Source: Neoarius graeffei | Lineage: Eukaryota > Chordata > Actinopteri > Siluriformes > Ariidae | DNA: 64,000 nt | Reading direction: 5' to 3' | Assembly (NCBI RefSeq): GCF_027579695.1 | Contig: NC_083590.1 | Coordinates: forward strand, 13,934,656-13,998,655 | In this document: positions 21,303 to 32,076 of the stretch, piece after piece | How positions within the stretch are numbered: the first letter of the stretch is position 1 | How the letters are laid out: every line of letters begins with the position of its first letter | Program-made: the position numbers and the translations under genes | The notes under the pieces: model-generated | What the model was told of the DNA's origin: nothing | What the model saw: the letters and a program-made list of their open reading frames with translations, nothing else | Database searches by the model: none

Positions 21303-22625
21303 ATGCCAGGAAGCAAAAAATCCTGCAGAAAATGCATGGAATTAGAACAGAGGATTTCTATTCTGGAATCAAAGATTAATGCTCTGCCAAAGACGGACAA
21401 ATTAAAAGCGATATCTCAGGAAAGGAGTACTGAAACAGTGGCTGAGAATGCAGAGATTGCACTCCGACAGACTGAGGACATTGCAGACCAAGTGGAAGAA
21501 TTCATAACTAAACCTGTAAGTACTGAAAACTGGCAAATGATGGGTGCTAAGCCCAAAAACAGAAGAGTAATTACTTCAACACCAGCTCGTTCTACAAATT
21601 ACAATAGGATCTATAATCCTATGGAAAATCCACAGCCCATAAGGCTTCAGAATAAATTTGAATGCCTCAGGGATGTGGAAGAGGATTTGTCAAGCGGACA
21701 AACACATAGTAAAAAGAGATCACACCAAGATCGAAGAGCTGTGAGAAGAGGCAAAAAGCAGCTCATAACACCACCTGATCCCACAACCCTTGTTCTTGGT
21801 GATTCCACTGTAAGACAATTAAAAGGTTATGAGATGATTATTTGTTGTCTTCCAAATGCATCCATCTCTGACACCAAAGACAGCATTTTGAAACTCATGT
21901 CCGAGCATAAAACTATTAAACGTATTGTTGTGCATGTGGGAGCAAATGATGTTTTCAGAGAACAGCTGTTTGTCCAAGATGATTTCAGAAAACTTTTTTC
22001 TGAGCTCTATAAGACTGGAATTCAATCTTTTATCAGTGGCCCACTCCCAGCGAGAGGAAGTTTTGCTTTTTCTCGACTCTTCAGTCTTAAGACCTGGCTT
22101 GGAAAAACTTGTTCTTCATTTGGTATGAATTTCATAGACAATTTTAACCTTTTTTGGAATCGCAAAGAATTTTACAAGCCAAATAGCACTGAACTCAGCT
22201 GGATTGGAGCCAAAGTCTTAGCAGACCACTACAAACTTGCAATCTTTTCTCAGCCAGCACCGAGGAAAACAGTTGATAAGATGTCGCAGACTGACATAGT
22301 TACAAAGCCTAAACAATCATCTTTGCAAGTCATCATCAAGGACACACAAACATCTGACTTGCAGGCCTCCCAACATTCAAGGACAGACGACTCCACTTCT
22401 CCTCGGATGGATTTCCCAAATAGCATGAAAAAATTGCTCCCAATGGCTACACTTTCTTTTTCCAGCCAAAATCTGTCACGACAAGCAGTGTATCCAGTTC
22501 ATCAAAATTGTGTTCGTCCAGGACTTTCAGCTGGCTACAAATCTTTTTCACCATCCAAAAGATACATGTCATCTCCAATCCTTTCACCCTCAAACCAAAT
22601 GGAACATTTAGAAAGTCTTGTTTGA
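21303..22625 (+). CDS. LINE E ORF1, SGNH-esterase-like protein
   Basis: A 440-residue intact frame. The N-terminus has a CxxC pair (SCRKCMELEQ) followed by a predicted coiled coil (EQRISILESKINAL). The middle carries SGNH-hydrolase blocks: LVLGDSTVRQ near residue 162 (block I Ser) and VVHVGANDV near 208 (block III Gly-x-Asn-Asp). The expected last block, Asp-x-x-His, is not seen; where related elements have DGIHP this one reads KPNSTELSWIG. The C-terminus is Ser/Pro-rich. ORF1 proteins of L2/CR1 LINEs bind RNA and may act at membranes through the esterase. Its stop lies within 14 bases of the start of the ORF2 frame. Confidence 0.8.
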   Translation: MPGSKKSCRKCMELEQRISILESKINALPKTDKLKAISQERSTETVAENAEIALRQTEDIADQVEEFITKPVSTENWQMMGAKPKNRRVITSTPARSTNYNRIYNPMENPQPIRLQNKFECLRDVEEDLSSGQTHSKKRSHQDRRAVRRGKKQLITPPDPTTLVLGDSTVRQLKGYEMIICCLPNASISDTKDSILKLMSEHKTIKRIVVHVGANDVFREQLFVQDDFRKLFSELYKTGIQSFISGPLPARGSFAFSRLFSLKTWLGKTCSSFGMNFIDNFNLFWNRKEFYKPNSTELSWIGAKVLADHYKLAIFSQPAPRKTVDKMSQTDIVTKPKQSSLQVIIKDTQTSDLQASQHSRTDDSTSPRMDFPNSMKKLLPMATLSFSSQNLSRQAVYPVHQNCVRPGLSAGYKSFSPSKRYMSSPILSPSNQMEHLESLV

Positions 22626-24288
22626 TGTACTCTGGGTCCCTGCAAATGGATGTAATGTTGAAAAAAAGCTGGGACCCGATGTTGACACTATTCCTGTGTT
22701 GATAAGAAACAGAAAACATAGAACACATTTAACCCTGGGGGTGAACCAATCTAATCTCCTTCCTGTTTTAAAACAGCATCAGAGTGCACAACCAAATATT
22801 GCTTCTAGAATTTCTGTAAAGCTAGCTCTTCTGAACATTAGATCACTTTTAAACAAGTCATTTTTAATTAATGATCTTATTTGTAAACACAATCTTGATT
22901 TTTTGCTTCTAACTGAAACCTGGCTGGATCAAGCAAATAGTGCTACCACCCTTATCGAAGCAGCTCCCCCAAATTTTAATTTTTTGAATGTTACCCGACA
23001 AGGGAAAGGTGGAGGGATCGCAAATATATTCAAAGTCTCTTTTCAATGTAAACAATCCTCACTTGGTGATTTTATGTCCTTTGAACACTTATGTGCACTT
23101 GTTACATGCTCTCCTAACATATTATTATTAACTATTTATAGGCCTCCGAGACATTCAGCCAAAGTCTTTCTTGAAGAGTTTGGTGAACTGTTATCAGTCA
23201 TTTGCTTAGAGCTTGATTGTCTTATTACATCTGGGGATTTTAACTTGCATGTAGATAATACTGATAACATTTATGCCAAAGAACTATTTGCAATTATTGA
23301 TAACTTTAACCTGGTACAACATGTACAGGGACCGACCCACTCTCGTGGTCATACTCTTGACCTCGTCATCACAAAGGGTCTTACTGTTTCTTATACTGTT
23401 GTTGACCTGGCCTTATCTGATCATTTCTGTGTTTTCTTTGAAGTTTCTATGTCTCCTCACATTCAGAATAGCTCAACGACTATAGGTAGGAGAGTCATAA
23501 ACGACAACACGTGTGTTCTTTTTGAGCAAGCTCTCTCTCAGAACTCAACCAAAATGTCAGACTCTGTAGATGATTTACTGGAATTTTTTAATTTAAATAT
23601 GACCCAAATTATGGATGATATTGCTCCATTCAAAATAAAAAGAGTCAATGATAAGCAGAAAGCACCATGGAAGCAGTACCCGGCTGTTAAACTGCTAAAG
23701 AGAGAATGTAGAAAGACTGAAAGAAAATGGCGCAAATCTAAACTTCACATCCATTATCAAATCCATAAAGAGATGCTTTGTAATTATAATTATGAAATTC
23801 GTAAAGCAAGACAGTCTTTCTTCTCCAACATCATCAGCAGGAATATGAACAATGCCCGTGTGCTATTTTCAACAGTAGAGAAGCTAACTAATGCCCCACC
23901 ACAATTAGCACCTGAACTTCTATCAGTTAATAAATGCAATGAGTTTGCATCTTTTTTCAAAGGTAAAATTGATAAAATAAGGCAGAATATTTCTCATAAT
24001 ACATCTCAGTTGCAAAAAATTGAAAAACTGCAATCACCAATGATACAGATAGATAACTTTAACACAATGTCAGAATTTTGTTTAATTGATTATGAGACTC
24101 TTGAAAAAACTGTACAAAATCTCAGTTCCTCAACATCTGAACTGGACATTCTGCCCACCAACTTTTTTAAATCTGTTCTTCATCTTATAATTACAGATGT
24201 GCTTCAAATTATAAATACATCCTTGGAGACTGGCGTTGTTCCTGTGTCCCTAAAAAAAGCTGTTGTAAAGCCCTTCTTAAAAAAATAA
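22618..24288 (+). CDS. LINE E ORF2, endonuclease part
   Basis: The frame is open from 22612 (TAG at 22609-22611) and overlaps the end of ORF1; there is no ATG in it until well inside the endonuclease, so the start codon is unclear. APE-endonuclease motifs are LALLNIRSLLNK, LLLTETWL, IYRPPR, the catalytic SGDFNLHVD, HSRGHTLDLVI and LALSDHFCVF. A linker follows, then the beginning of RT (LKKAVVKPFLKK). The frame ends at a stop just after an A7 run near 24278-24285, where one missing base would explain the break. All nuclease motifs look intact. Confidence 0.8.
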   Translation: MFDVLWVPANGCNVEKKLGPDVDTIPVLIRNRKHRTHLTLGVNQSNLLPVLKQHQSAQPNIASRISVKLALLNIRSLLNKSFLINDLICKHNLDFLLLTETWLDQANSATTLIEAAPPNFNFLNVTRQGKGGGIANIFKVSFQCKQSSLGDFMSFEHLCALVTCSPNILLLTIYRPPRHSAKVFLEEFGELLSVICLELDCLITSGDFNLHVDNTDNIYAKELFAIIDNFNLVQHVQGPTHSRGHTLDLVITKGLTVSYTVVDLALSDHFCVFFEVSMSPHIQNSSTTIGRRVINDNTCVLFEQALSQNSTKMSDSVDDLLEFFNLNMTQIMDDIAPFKIKRVNDKQKAPWKQYPAVKLLKRECRKTERKWRKSKLHIHYQIHKEMLCNYNYEIRKARQSFFSNIISRNMNNARVLFSTVEKLTNAPPQLAPELLSVNKCNEFASFFKGKIDKIRQNISHNTSQLQKIEKLQSPMIQIDNFNTMSEFCLIDYETLEKTVQNLSSSTSELDILPTNFFKSVLHLIITDVLQIINTSLETGVVPVSLKKAVVKPFLKK

Positions 24289-24301
24289 TCTGGATCCTTC
24301 A

Positions 24302-25627
24302 GTGTTAAATAACTACAGGCCAATATCAAATCTACCATTCATCGGGAAAATCCTGGAAAAAATTGTCTTCAATCAATTAACTGCCTTTTTGATATCAAAC
24401 AGCCGTTTTGATAATTTTCAGTCAGGATTTCGTGCCAATCATAGCACTGAAACAGCGCTGATTAAAGTTATAAATGACATACGTCTTAATACTGATGCAG
24501 GCAAAACATCGGTCCTGGTATTACTGGACCTCAGTGCAGCTTTTGATACTGTTGATCACAACATACTGCTATATCGACTTGAACACTGGGTTGGATTGAC
24601 TGGTAAAGTTATCAATTGGTTAAAATCATACTTAAAAGATAGAAGCTTCTTTGTTACCCTGGGAAATTGTTCCTCAACGTCAATGCCCTTGACCTGTGGT
24701 GTCCCCCAGGGGTCGATTCTTGGACCATTACTTTTCAACCTTTATATGCTCCCACTTGGGCAAATTATCAATAAAAATTCAATTTTGTATCACTGCTATG
24801 CAGATGATACCCAAATTTATTTTGCTCTATCACCTAATGATTATGCCCCCCTTGAATGTCTCTACCAGTGTATCGATCAAATCAATAGCTGGATGTCACA
24901 AAATTTTCTTCAGCTGAACATAGATAAAACAGAAGTAATTCTATTTGGAAAAAAAGATGAAAGACTCAGGATTACCACTATTCTTGACACAAAAGGGATT
25001 AAAACTAAAGAAATGGTTAAAAACCTTGGTGTTTTCATTGACAGCGAGCTAAACTTTGACAGTCACATGAAAGCAATCACTAAAACGGCATTTTATCACC
25101 TAAAAAACATTTCCAAACTAAGAGGACTTATGTCAAAAAATGATCTGGAAAAACTAATACATGCCTTCATCTCTAGTAGGGTTGATTACTGCAATGGCCT
25201 TTTCACAGGCTTGCCAAAAAAGACCATTAAACGATTTCAGCTGGTTCAAAATGCAGCGGCGAGGGTTCTCACACAAACAAAAAGAACAGAGCACATTACT
25301 CCAATTCTAAGGTCCCTTCACTGGCTTCCAGTAAGCTACAGAGTTGACTTTAAACTATTGCTGCTGGTATACAAATCTCTAAATGGTACAGGGCCCAATT
25401 ACCTCTCTGATATGTTGCAGCGGCCTAACCCAATCAGATCTACCAGATCGCAACAGAAAAATTTACTATTAAAACCAGTTGTTAAAACAAAGTGTGGTGA
25501 AGCAGCTTTTAGCTACTATGCAGTACAGCTATGGAACCAACTGCCAGAGGACATTAAAAATGCTCCTGCTGTTGGCAGCTTCAAATCTAGGTTAAAGACC
25601 AAGCTGTTTTCAGATGCTTTCTGTTAA
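24302..25627 (+). CDS. LINE E ORF2, reverse transcriptase part
   Basis: A 441-residue frame beginning right after the frameshift with NNYRPISNLPFIGKILEK. RT blocks follow in order: [56 protein letters not shown] (catalytic YADD), LNIDKTEVILFG, then the C-terminal block VDYCNGLFTGLP...LQLVQNAAAR and a WNQLPEDI ending. It is in a different frame from the endonuclease part. Without the single indel it would be one ORF2 protein of about 1000 residues, the usual size. Confidence 0.85.
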   Translation: MLNNYRPISNLPFIGKILEKIVFNQLTAFLISNSRFDNFQSGFRANHSTETALIKVINDIRLNTDAGKTSVLVLLDLSAAFDTVDHNILLYRLEHWVGLTGKVINWLKSYLKDRSFFVTLGNCSSTSMPLTCGVPQGSILGPLLFNLYMLPLGQIINKNSILYHCYADDTQIYFALSPNDYAPLECLYQCIDQINSWMSQNFLQLNIDKTEVILFGKKDERLRITTILDTKGIKTKEMVKNLGVFIDSELNFDSHMKAITKTAFYHLKNISKLRGLMSKNDLEKLIHAFISSRVDYCNGLFTGLPKKTIKRFQLVQNAAARVLTQTKRTEHITPILRSLHWLPVSYRVDFKLLLLVYKSLNGTGPNYLSDMLQRPNPIRSTRSQQKNLLLKPVVKTKCGEAAFSYYAVQLWNQLPEDIKNAPAVGSFKSRLKTKLFSDAFC

Positions 25628-25940
25628 TTAATATTTTTACATTTTTTATAATCTTTACTTTCTCTGCATGTTTTAAATTTACTTTAACTCCATTCTATTT
25701 TATTCCGCTGGTTTCTTTTTCTCCTTTTTCTTTTTGGCATTTTATTATTTTATTTCTACTATTGTTTAATTCTTATTATTTTCTTTTAATTCTTTGAATT
25801 AATTGTTTTAGAATAGAAATAAATTTATTTTATGTAATTTTATTTCTCTATTGTTTACTGTTTTTGTTTTTGCTTCTGTAAAGCACATTGAACTGCCATT
25901 GTGTATGAAATGTGCTATATAAATAAACTTGCCTTGCCTC

Positions 25941-26330
25941 AATTTCTACAGGCTTTGCATAATATTCTACAGGTTCTACAAGCAAGTCACTGCATTCAGT
26001 AGGTTGTTTCCGAGTCCTTAGATTCTGTAAATGCATTGTGGCAACAATCCAACAACACCTTGACATGATAAAACAATAAAACATGAATCTTTTAAAAAAG
26101 TACTTTTAAATACTTCAGTATTTTTAAAAGCAAGTCCTCCAGTACAGTAACTCAAGTAAAAATTCGACTGAACAGCTTTCACTTGTATTAGAGTAACAGT
26201 TGACCAGGAGGATCTTTACTTTCACTCAAATAATGGGAGTTGTGGATTTTGTCCTGAAGTGCAGACTTGTCCAAGTGCTTTCAGATTCTTGCTTTCAAAC
26301 AGTGGAAGTGTTATATTCAGCTTTACTTAC
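25941..26330. other. NLR intron with inverted hAT fragment
   Basis: 26095-26205 is the reverse complement of part of the hAT element at 10156-11540 (from 'ctggtcaa' through the 'aagta' repeats). The rest is AT-rich and carries the branch-point side of the intron that follows the NACHT exon. Confidence 0.6.
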
Positions 26331-28100
26331 ATGGCTTTTCTGGATGCTGCAATCACAGGCATCACCTTCACAAGGACCTCATCTGGTATCTTTTCTGTAC
26401 TGGTGTATTTACTCAGGTCAAACTCCTCCAGCTCCTGTGCTGAAGTCAGTAACACAAACACCAGAGCAGACCACTGTGAAGGAGAGAGTTCACTTTGTTT
26501 TCCAGATTTCAGGTAGTGTTGGATTTCCTCCACGAGAGAATCGTCACCCAATTCATTCAGACAGTGGAACAGATTGATGGATTTTTCTGCAGGAAGATCT
26601 TCACTGATTTTCTCCTTAATGTACTGAACTGTGTTCCTCTTTCCGGTCCAGGAGCTACTTCCTGTCTGTGTTACTAAGGCATGCAAGAGTTTCTGATTGG
26701 ACTCCAGTGAGAGACCCAGAAGAAAGCGGAGGAACAGATCCAGATGTCCAGTCTGACTTTTTAAGGTCTGATCTACAGCACTCCTGTGTACATCTGAAAT
26801 TGTCTTCAAGGACCGACTCTGATCAAGAACATTTCTCTTTTCCTTCATGAAGGTCAGATGCACATACAGAGCTGCGAGATGCTCCTGAATGCTCAGATGA
26901 ATAAAGCAGTACACTTTACTCTGGTGAAGCCCAACCTCTTCTCTGAAGATCTGCGTACACACACCTGAGTACACTGCTGCTTCTCTCACATCAATGCCAC
27001 ACTCTCTCAGGTCTTCTTCATAGAAGATCAGGTTGCCTTTCTCCAGCTGCTGAAAAGCCAGTTTTCCCAGTTTGAGAAGCATTTCTTCATCACTCTCCTG
27101 CTTCTTGGAGTACTTTCCTCTGATGATGTTTGTTTGAATGATGAGGAAGTGTGTGTACATTTGAGTCAGAGTCTTGGGGATCTCGCCACTCTCTGCTTCA
27201 CCCAACATTCTCTCGAGAACAGCAGCTGAAATCCAACAGAAGACTGGGATGTGACACATGATGTAGAGGCTTCTTAATGACTTCAGGTGTATGATGATGT
27301 TCTCGGCCAGGCTCTGATCACTGACCCTCTTCCTGAAGTACTCCTCCTTCTGTGGATCATTGAACCCTCGTACCTCTGTGATTCGATGGACATACTCCAA
27401 GGGGATTTGATCAGCTGCTGCTGGTCGGGAGGTGATCCAGATGAGAGCAGAGGGAAGCAGGTTCCCTTTGATCAGGTTTATCAGCAGCACACGCACTGAT
27501 GCTGATTCAGTTACATCACACACACTCGCTGTGTTCTGGAAATCCAGAGGGAAACGACACTCGTCCAATCCGTCAAAAACGAACAGAACCTTTTCCAACC
27601 TGGACATTTCTGTTTCTTTGGTTTCCTTAAAACAGAAATGAAGGAGCTCCATCAGACTCAGGTTTTGGTCCTTCATCAGATTCAGCTCTCTGAAAGGAAG
27701 TGGAAATATGAGGTGGACGTCCTGATTTGCTTTCCCTTCAGCCCAGTCCACAATGAACTTCTGCACAGAGACTGTTTTTCCGATACCAGCCACTCCCTTT
27801 GTCACTACAGTTCTGATGGGTTCATCTTCTTCAGATAAGGGCTTAAAGATGTCATTGCATTTGATTGGCGTTTCCGCTGTTGTTTTTCTCCTGGACACTG
27901 CCTCGATCTGTCTCACCTCATGTTCTTTATTGACATCTCCACTGTCTCCCTCTGTGATGTAGAGCTCCGTGTAGATCTCATTCAGGAGCACTCTGTTTTC
28001 CTGCTTTATCATCACTCCATTTAAACACTGAAACTTCTTCATCAGATTTAATTTGAACTTTTTCTGGACTTCATTTCCAGCAGCAGATTCTGGGGCATGT
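26331..28100 (-). CDS. NLR receptor, FISNA-NACHT exon
   Basis: A 1770-bp exon with no internal stop. It starts after acceptor cacacag|A (28101-28103) and ends at donor GCCAT|GTAAGT (26329-26330). A FISNA domain comes first ([17 protein letters not shown] ... LYITEGDSG), then a NACHT ATPase: Walker [20 protein letters not shown], Walker [12 protein letters not shown], sensor region [13 protein letters not shown], followed by NACHT-associated helices ([39 protein letters not shown]). NACHT binds ATP and drives oligomerisation of immune receptors in the cytosol. The arrangement matches the large fish-specific NLR group often called NLRC3-like or NLRP12-like; I avoid a specific symbol because this family has many near-identical members. 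Confidence 0.95.
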
Positions 28101-28335
28101 CTGTGTGACAGGGGAAGTAGGAAGACATGGTGAGACATGGGCTCCAATTCTTAGCATTTAAGATCACAGTTTTTCTGACTGGTTTCCACAGATAGTTCTT
28201 TATGATGTTCTCACTGTGCATTTGTTTTATTCTCCTGTATTTTTTCTATAATCTAATCAGTCTCTATGAAATAACAGCAGAGAGGTTTATATTCCAGTGC
28301 GCCAGTGTCAGTCATGGTGTTGGGTTTGATCTTAC

Positions 28336-28379
28336 CCTGCATCTGTGATGAAGATCTTTTCTATTCTGTCTCCTGCCTT
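28336..28379 (-). CDS. NLR receptor, small exon before NACHT
   Basis: A 44-bp exon with acceptor gttttacag (28380-28382) and donor GCAGG|GTAAGA (28334-28335). In the frame that joins NACHT it codes KAGDRIEKIFITDA plus a split Gly. The duplicate at 41134-41174 is 41 bp; the difference is exactly one codon, which supports a real coding exon. It begins in phase 0, so the exon before it must end on a full codon; the 94-bp exon at 29352-29445 does not, so an exon between them is missing or unrecognised. Confidence 0.7.
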
Positions 28380-29351
28380 CTGTAAAACACTGAACAAAAA
28401 TTTGTGCTGTTAAAGACAATAACTTTCATCACTTTAATCCTACAACCTAAACTTTAGCCCTAATTTTACTACAATAATTCTTTGAGTGCATTAACATTTA
28501 GAGAGCACAGTGCTGAATACAACATAACAAAAACATTGTGGACCTGGAGAAAATAAATATCTGCCCCAGTTTTAATTTGAGTTTTTCTCATTTTTCCTTC
28601 CTTTCTGGTCATTACGGATGGAACAGAATATCACTCCATCATGCAGAATGAACAGATAATGTGTTTTAAATGGATACAAAAGCAGATGGATATTTTTAGG
28701 AAAGCTGTCCAGAAATGTTCACAGGTATAAAATCTGTAACTCATTCCAGAATTATACTCCACCCTGGATGATCCACCAGTCCATCATTTTAGGGGCAATT
28801 TAGTGATAAGTTGACCAACTGATGTTTTTGGGAGGTGGGAGTTCAGGTGGAGGAAAATGCTGATTTTCATTATTATTAATAAATGCTGTAATGTCAGTGA
28901 TGTGATTTATGGAAAATAGTCATTGTGTTCATATAAAGGGTCTCCATTTTCTATTATATTTTACAGAAACACTCAGACATCGCTTTTCATGGAGACACGG
29001 CCAAGTAACAGTGATCTCAATGGGGCCGGGATTTTAATCGCAATGTATTATTATTATTATTATTATTATTGTAGTAATTCCATATTGTTTTTTTGCTTCT
29101 ATTATCATGTCTTGCTTTAGCATTTAAGACATTACCTGTAAAACATTTTGAGCTTTGTAAATATTTACATTCCTCAAAAGCATTTCCTGAAAGTCTTACT
29201 GAATTACTAAAGACTAAGAAACTATTATATCATAAAACTGTACACTAAAATGATAGGAACCATAATAGAGATTAAATCAAAAATAGCTGCTAATGACAGT
29301 GTACCACAGCCTTTAACTGTGACTTTAGCTATGTGAATTATGGGATGTTAC
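28380..29351. other. NLR introns with a decayed N-terminal exon relic
   Basis: 28950-29020 (minus) still spells GRVSMKSDV then stop, a decayed form of the SMKSD-type exon. (ATT)n at 29046-29070. The block matches 40.98-41.87 kb and 44.9-45.17 kb. Confidence 0.6.
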
Positions 29352-29458
29352 CTGTGGACAGATGAAGGGTTTCCCTTGTTAAAGCACAAAGGAAACTCCA
29401 TAGACCGATCACTCTTCATGGAGACACAGCTGGGTTCTGGTGAGTCTGATTTCTTCAT
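29352..29458 (-). CDS. NLR receptor, N-terminal SMKSD-motif exon
   Basis: Minus strand: EPSCVSMKSDRSMEFPLCF then NKGNPSSVHR, ending at donor CACAG|GTAACA (29350-29351). 'CVSMKSDRSM' is the repeated motif found in the N-terminal exons of fish NLRs. If the acceptor aaatcag|AC is used the exon is 94 bp (29352-29445); alternatively an in-frame ATG at 29458 (MKKSDSPEP) could start translation. The exon leaves two bases over, which does not fit the phase-0 exon at 28336-28379. The function of this segment is unknown; it precedes the NACHT domain. Confidence 0.7.
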
Positions 29459-29774
29459 CTGGAGTTTACTGTACAACATTATAGACAGTCCTTTATATAC
29501 ACCATTTACACTGGTTATTATTAATTATTACTGGTTATTTTAATTGGCAAGTGTTGGTGTCAATCAGTAATTTATTTTATTTTCTATACAAATTATTTTC
29601 CAATATCCTCTTCATTTTTTTGTTGTACTTTCACTTTCCTTTTTTTGCATTTTAAACTTTTTTTTTTCGGAAGAACGCCAAGACCAGAAGCTTTCTTTTT
29701 CCTCCTCCTGTGTAAAGAACACAAGCGGAGGCCATCCACATCGGATCTGCTTTAATATCAACAGAATTAAGATA

Positions 29775-31474
29775 CAGTGGTGCTCAAAAGTTTGTGAACC
29801 CTTTAGAATTTTCTATATTTCTGCATAAATACGTCTTGAAACATAATCAGGTTTTCACACAAGTCCTAAAAGTAGATAAAGAGAACCCAGTTAAACAAAT
29901 GAGACAAAAATATTATCCTTGGTCATTTATTTATTGAGGAAAATGATCCAAATCTTACATATCTGTGAGTGGCAAATGTATGTGAACCTTTGCTTTCCAT
30001 ATCTGGTGTGACCCCCTTGTGCAGCAATAACTGCAATGAAACGTGTCCGGTAACTGTTGATCAGTCCTGCACACTGGCTTGGAGGAATTTTAGCCCATTC
30101 CTCTGTACAGAACAGCTTCAACTCTGGGATGTTGGTGGGTTTCCTCACATGAACTGCTTGCTTCAGGTCCTTCCACAACATTTCGACTGGATTAAGGTCA
30201 GGACTTTGACTTGGCCATTCCAAAACATTAATTTTATTATTCTTTAACCATTCTTTGCTCGAACAACTTGTGTGATTAGGGTTGTTGTCTTGCTGCATGA
30301 CCCACCTTCTCTTGAGATTCAGTTTATGGACAAACATCCTGACATTTTCTTTTAGAATTCACTGGTATAATTCAGAATTAATAGTTTTATCAATGATGGC
30401 AAGCTGTCCTGGCCCAGATGCAGCAAAGCAGGCCCAAACCATGATACTACCACCACCATGTTTCACAGATGGGATAAGGTTCTTATGCTGGAATGCAGTG
30501 TTTTCCTTTCTCCAAACATAACGCTTCTCATTTAAACCAAAAAATTCTATTTTGGTCTCATCCATCCACAAAACATTTTTCCAATAGCCTTCTGGCTTGT
30601 CCACATGATCTTTAGCAAACTGCAGATGAGCAGTAATGTTCTTTTTGGAGAGCAGTGGCTTTCTCCTTGCAACCCTGCCATGCACACCATTGTTGTTCAG
30701 TGTTCTCCTGATGGTGGACTCATGAACATTAACATCAGCCAATGTGAGAGAGGCCTTCAGTTGCTTAGAAGTTACCCTGGGGTCCTTTGTGACCTCACCG
30801 ACTATTACCGTACATGCCTTGCTCTTGGAGTGATCTTTGTTGGTCGACCACTCCTGGGGAGGGTAACAATGGTCTTGAATTTCCTCCATTTGTACACAAT
30901 CTGACTGTGGATTGGTAGAGTCCAAACTCTTTAGAGATGGTTTTGTAACCTTTTCCAGCCTGATGAGCATCAACAATGCTTTTTCTGATGTCCTCAGACA
31001 TCTCCTTTGCTTGTGCCATGATATACTTCCACAAATGTGTTGTGAAGATTGGACTTTGATAGATCCCTGTTCTTTAAACAAAACAAGGTGCCCACTCACA
31101 CCTGATTGTCATCTCATTGATTGAAAACACCTGACTCTAATTTCACCTTCAAATTAATTGCTAATCCTAGAGGTTCACATACTTTTGCCACTCGCAGATA
31201 TGTAATATTGGAACATTTTCTTCAATAAATAAATGACAGAGTATAATATTTTTGTCTCCTTTGTTTAACTGGGTTCTTTTTATCTACTTTTAGGACTTGT
31301 GTGAAAATCTGATGTTTTAGGTCATATTCATGCAGGAATATAGAAAATTCTAAAGGGTTTGGTTTTAATTTTATTATACACAGAATCCAAAAAAGATAAA
31401 CCTTCTTTACATTGGAGCTATGTTCACAAGAAATGGCGTCACAAGACGGGTTCACAAACTTTCAAGTACCACTG
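29775..31474 (-). mobile_element. Tc1-like transposon (second family)
   Basis: A 1700-bp element with ends cagtggtgctcaaaagtttg and its near complement, flanked by TA at 29773-29774 and 31475-31476. The inverted ends are long (over 150 bp). The inner transposase is broken. It sits in ORF1 of LINE B. Confidence 0.95.
29927..31019 (-). pseudogene. Tc1-family transposase, multiply frameshifted
   Basis: It starts at the Met at 31019 with MAQAKEMSEDIRKSIVD and HQAGKGYKTISKEFGL, a paired-type helix-turn-helix. The middle (30359-31099 frame) has the first catalytic Asp in WMDETKIEFFG, and the last part (29927-30337) has QQDNNPNHT and PVEMLWKDLKQ, giving the second Asp and the Glu. Three different frames are needed, so it is dead. 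The family differs from the Tc1 at 13056-14642. Confidence 0.9.
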
Positions 31475-31476
31475 TA

Positions 31477-31591
31477 CGTGAATCCTTTCACCATCACACA
31501 CCTTCAGCTTGTTCACTGTGCTGAGTGCAGGATGTTTATTCATTCTTCCTCTGTCACTATTGATAGCTTTATTTGTGATAAATGCAGATTA
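31477..31591 (+). pseudogene. LINE B ORF1, N-terminal zinc-like segment
   Basis: VHCAECRMFIHSSSV, then IDSFICDKCRL: two CxxC pairs as in the N-terminus of fish L2/CR1 ORF1 proteins. It is cut by the MITE at 31592-33291 and resumes at 33292 with VRSLTEKIAPVEVRIQTL, the expected coiled coil. Confidence 0.55.
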
Positions 31592-32076
31592 GGCCACACC
31601 AATTTAATTAGTTGGTTCTCTGATTTTTTCAGGAAAAATATGAAGCGAGCGAGCGAAATAAAAATAAAATTTAAAAAATGCTCTGATGGTAAAATTAGCA
31701 GTGGAAATAGAGGGCTTTCATAATTGAGAAACAAAACAAAGACAATACATTATTGGAAGTGTGTTGCGTGAGGGCATGAGAGGGCAGTCATACACGCGTC
31801 TCACGCTCACTACATAATCAGCAGCCCTGCTCAAGAGGGATGCTACCCAGAAAAAATGAACAAGGGAATAAACCCAGTAGGCCTACAGTAAATTTGTGTC
31901 ATGTATTATCCTTGTCAGCAGAGCTAGCTCTGGCTGCACGTATTTTATCAGGCAAACCAGTAAACAAATAGGCTAAATAACCGATTGAATTACAGTCAAT
32001 TGGACATCTACAATGCACAGAAAAAAAAAAGATTTGACCAGGAGTAGGCTACTTCTGATGGCTAAACACTTCAAAT

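Larger units (their letters stand above)
21120..25940 (+). mobile_element. L2/CR1-like LINE E, nearly intact
   Basis: A plus-strand LINE, antisense to the NLR gene, with ORF1 (21303-22625), and an ORF2 holding endonuclease and RT split by one frameshift near 24280. The 3' end shows the short tail aaatgtgctatataaataaac near 25908-25928, common to fish L2-type elements. No nested insertions and only one break suggest a young copy. The left border is approximate. Confidence 0.85.
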
